From assembly GCA_965658725.1 (NCBI GenBank), contig CBFHUI010000037.1:1-24572 (forward strand): a stretch of DNA of 24,572 nt, given 5' to 3'. Under the pieces are notes generated by a model. That model did no database searches, was not told the origin of the DNA, and saw only the letters and a list, made by a program, of their open reading frames with translations. The position numbers were made by a program, and so were the translations under genes. This DNA comes from UBA7985 sp965658725. Its GTDB lineage: Bacteria > Pseudomonadota > Alphaproteobacteria > UBA7985. Positions 22,268 to 24,572 of the stretch are shown here, piece by piece. The first letter of the stretch is position 1; each line of letters opens with the position of its first letter.

Positions 22268-24572
22268 ATGACCACCACCGCTTGTGCGATTGATCAGTCT
22301 GTAGCAACGCTTGAGATTGCTACCATTACACCTGGATACGCCGCCGTGCGTGCGCACCGTCCGCTGAAAGGCCGGATGGGCAGCCGCAATGCTTTGCTGG
22401 GATCATCGGTTATGGCCGGTGTCTTTGGCTTGATGGCGGCAGAAGCCACGGCACAGCAATATAACCTGCCCGGATCAGGGGGCTTCACCGACGTTTCGAC
22501 CTCGATCAACGTCGTGACCGACGCAGGTGGCGGCAACATCCGTGTGATCCTGTCTGACGGCGTCCAGTTCGTGGCCGGCCCTGGTCAGTACCAGCTCAAT
22601 CCGATGACCAACCAGTTGCAGGTTGCGACCGACGTGCTGCTGACCGCCTACACGGGCGGCGCGCCGGTTGCCGCGCAGCAGGCGTCCCAGATGATGGCCG
22701 CTGCTCCACCGGTCTACGCTCCGAATGCACCTTTGACGCTCGGGGGCGCCCAGTTCGCACAGCAGGGCACATCGATCGCGACCTACCAGCCACAGGTTTA
22801 CACCGCAGGCCAGTATGCCTCTCAGCCTTCCGTTGTCGGCGGCTATCAGATGGCTCCGAGCGCGGCAAACATCGCTTACAACCAACCACAGATGGCCAAC
22901 CTGAACCCACAGGCGACGCAGTATGTTCCCGCTTACTCTGCGGGCATGCAGACGACCTTCGGGGGCGCAGGTACCGGCTACGCAACCTCCACCTTCGGCC
23001 AGCCCATGGGCATGAGCTATGGCGCGCCAAGCGGTTACCCCATGGCCCAGCCGATGCCTGTCGCTCAAGCGGTTCCCACCGCTGAAATCGCGATGGCGGC
23101 TCCTGTCGCTGCTGCATCCGGCGGCATGTTCGGCCTGCCAACGTGGGCGCTTGTTGGCGGCGGTGTCGCGGCGGCTGGCGCGGCGCTCCTTGCAACAGGC
23201 GCTCTGAGCGGCGGCTCAACGACTTCGTCGGGCGGCAGTTCCAGCGGTACGAACACCAACTACGGCGCAAACGCAGCCGCCTTCCTTGCCAGCGACGAGG
23301 TCCAGGAAGCTCTGGGCAACACCTCCGCGGGCAACCAAGCGGGCGGCGGCGATGGCGACAGCGGCGGCGGCTCATCTTCTGGTGGCGGTTCGTCTTCGGG
23401 CGGCGGCATCACGATTGGTGGCGGCAGCTCAGGCAGCGGCTCGACCACCGGTGGCGGCTCGTCAAACAACAACGGCGATGCGGCAACCATCTCCGCGGGC
23501 AGCGAAGACCAGAACATCAGCGGCACCTCCGGTGACGACGTTGTCACCTTCGAAGCTGCTGAAGATGCTGAAGAATTTGCCACGCTCGACCTGTCCGGCG
23601 GCGACGATAAGGTCGTGCTGGAAGACATGGACGATGACCTGACGCCCAAGGACATGAACAACGTCGAGACCGTCGAAGTTCAAGTCGATACCGGCAGCAA
23701 GACCCTCGACATGAGCCAAGCGGGCGACGACATCGAAACCCTGCACGTCGACGCCAACGGCAAGTCGATCACCATCACCGACGTCGACGCCATCGACACG
23801 GTAAAGGTGGAAGACGCTGCCGGCAGTCTGGTGACGATCGAAGACGTGGACAGCGGCAACACCGTTGCCCTGACCGAGTCCGACGACGTGAAAATCACCT
23901 CCGGCTCCGTGCTGATGCTCGACCTGAACGACGTAAACGGCGACGTAGAGTTGGTGAACGCCACCAACGTCACGATCGACAACGCCAGCGGCTCGAACAG
24001 CGCGATCAATCTGACCGCAGACGACCTCGTGGATCTGACGATCACCGGCGGCGGCGCACTTACCGTGACCAACGATCTGGGCGATACCGACTTTGGCTCT
24101 TTGGAGACCATCAACGGCTCTGCCGCGACGGGCCCGATCAGCATCGCTGTCACGGGCGCGGACGTTGAGGACGTAGACACCGGCGGGGCAGGCGATAACC
24201 TGCAAATCAACTCGACCAAGAGCTCTGCGACCTTCGACACCAACGGCGGCAACGATAACATCGAGATCGACGGCCTGGGCGCGAGCGCGCGGGTAGACAG
24301 CGGTGCAGGCGGCGACAACATCGAGTTGAACACGGCTCTTGCTTCGAACAACACGGTCGATGGCGGCGAAGGTAACGATACGCTCGAAGCGTCGGTCGAC
24401 GTTAGTGTTGGTTCCTTTGTCAGCATCGAGACACTCGAACTGCTCGGTGCTGCTGCTGCAGCGGACCTCTCCAAGTTCGACAACGACTTGGACCGGGTCG
24501 ACATCAAGACGACCAGCACCATGACTCTGACGGCCGCGCCGAACGATGTCGTGCTCGAAACTGTCAGCGGTG
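22268..24572 (+). CDS. Large secreted/surface protein with RTX-like repeats (3' end outside window)
   Basis: At least 768 residues, still open at the right edge. Layout: a polar N-terminus (1-40) rich in Arg/Lys near its end; a hydrophobic segment (41-60) ending in EATAQQ, like a signal-peptide cleavage region; a folded-looking piece (about 70-130); a Gln/Tyr/Pro/Met/Ala-rich low-complexity stretch (about 131-270); a second hydrophobic helix (about 288-311); a Gly/Ser linker (about 312-403); then an acidic, beta-rich region from 404. The latter contains RTX-like calcium-binding motifs such as GGNDNIEI, GAGGDNIEL and GGEGNDTLEA (699-708). Such repeats occur in S-layer and type I secreted proteins, so surface location is likely. 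ATG 22268 has GGGAGAG upstream; ATG 22376 (residue 37), with AAAGG upstream, would start directly at a standard signal peptide. No specific family is recognised for the N-terminal third. Confidence 0.8.
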   Translation, partial: MTTTACAIDQSVATLEIATITPGYAAVRAHRPLKGRMGSRNALLGSSVMAGVFGLMAAEATAQQYNLPGSGGFTDVSTSINVVTDAGGGNIRVILSDGVQFVAGPGQYQLNPMTNQLQVATDVLLTAYTGGAPVAAQQASQMMAAAPPVYAPNAPLTLGGAQFAQQGTSIATYQPQVYTAGQYASQPSVVGGYQMAPSAANIAYNQPQMANLNPQATQYVPAYSAGMQTTFGGAGTGYATSTFGQPMGMSYGAPSGYPMAQPMPVAQAVPTAEIAMAAPVAAASGGMFGLPTWALVGGGVAAAGAALLATGALSGGSTTSSGGSSSGTNTNYGANAAAFLASDEVQEALGNTSAGNQAGGGDGDSGGGSSSGGGSSSGGGITIGGGSSGSGSTTGGGSSNNNGDAATISAGSEDQNISGTSGDDVVTFEAAEDAEEFATLDLSGGDDKVVLEDMDDDLTPKDMNNVETVEVQVDTGSKTLDMSQAGDDIETLHVDANGKSITITDVDAIDTVKVEDAAGSLVTIEDVDSGNTVALTESDDVKITSGSVLMLDLNDVNGDVELVNATNVTIDNASGSNSAINLTADDLVDLTITGGGALTVTNDLGDTDFGSLETINGSAATGPISIAVTGADVEDVDTGGAGDNLQINSTKSSATFDTNGGNDNIEIDGLGASARVDSGAGGDNIELNTALASNNTVDGGEGNDTLEASVDVSVGSFVSIETLELLGAAAAADLSKFDNDLDRVDIKTTSTMTLTAAPNDVVLETVSG

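Noticed and set aside
21902..22357. Minus-strand frame of 151 codons before the surface-protein gene
   Set aside because: No ribosome site, overlaps the plus-strand gene's first codons, no family resemblance; kept only as a note in the intergenic entry.
23341..23470. Gly/Ser-coding repeats as a CRISPR or tandem DNA repeat array
   Set aside because: The repetition is in the protein (GGGSSS-like linker) and lies in frame; DNA copies are irregular and lack spacers.

Overview
The window is GC-rich DNA from an alphaproteobacterium. The evidence is an ATP12-type F1-ATPase assembly chaperone (alphaproteobacteria and mitochondria), a propionyl-CoA carboxylase beta subunit, a dimethylglycine/sarcosine dehydrogenase-like flavoprotein, and the order rarA-crcB-rluA-HAD phosphatase-ATP12, which I associate from memory with Rhodobacterales and relatives. 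The exact taxon cannot be fixed from this window.

Positions 1-8280 hold a dense minus-strand block of eight genes with stop/start overlaps. In transcription order they are a small membrane protein, rarA, crcB, an RluA-type pseudouridine synthase, a HAD phosphatase, the ATP12 chaperone, pccB, and an AsmA-like protein that runs off the left edge. A 257-base divergent region with two short palindromes separates this block from a plus-strand pair: a Deg/HtrA-type periplasmic protease with a TTG start, then pdxA. A DMT-family exporter follows on the minus strand, tail to tail with pdxA.

Positions 12104-16863 encode a complete BMP-type ABC importer: a double ATPase, two permeases and a periplasmic binding protein, closed by a strong hairpin-plus-T-run terminator. 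Purines or nucleosides are the family-based guess for its substrate. A four-domain folate-dependent dimethylglycine/sarcosine dehydrogenase-like gene comes next. It abuts stop to stop an alpha/beta hydrolase on the other strand, which diverges from a small flavodoxin-like reductase.

From about 21 kb the density falls. There is a short gene with the look of an orphan Cas2-fold protein (no cas1 or CRISPR array in view), a structured gene-poor stretch, a tRNA-Leu(UAA), and a 489-base gene-poor region. The window ends inside a large plus-strand gene for a probable secreted or surface protein: an unusual N-terminus, a Q/Y/P/M-rich low-complexity segment, a second hydrophobic helix, a Gly/Ser linker, then an acidic region with RTX-like calcium-binding repeats. 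This gene and the orphan Cas2-like gene are the least ordinary parts of the window; everything to their left is recognisable housekeeping, transport or metabolism.
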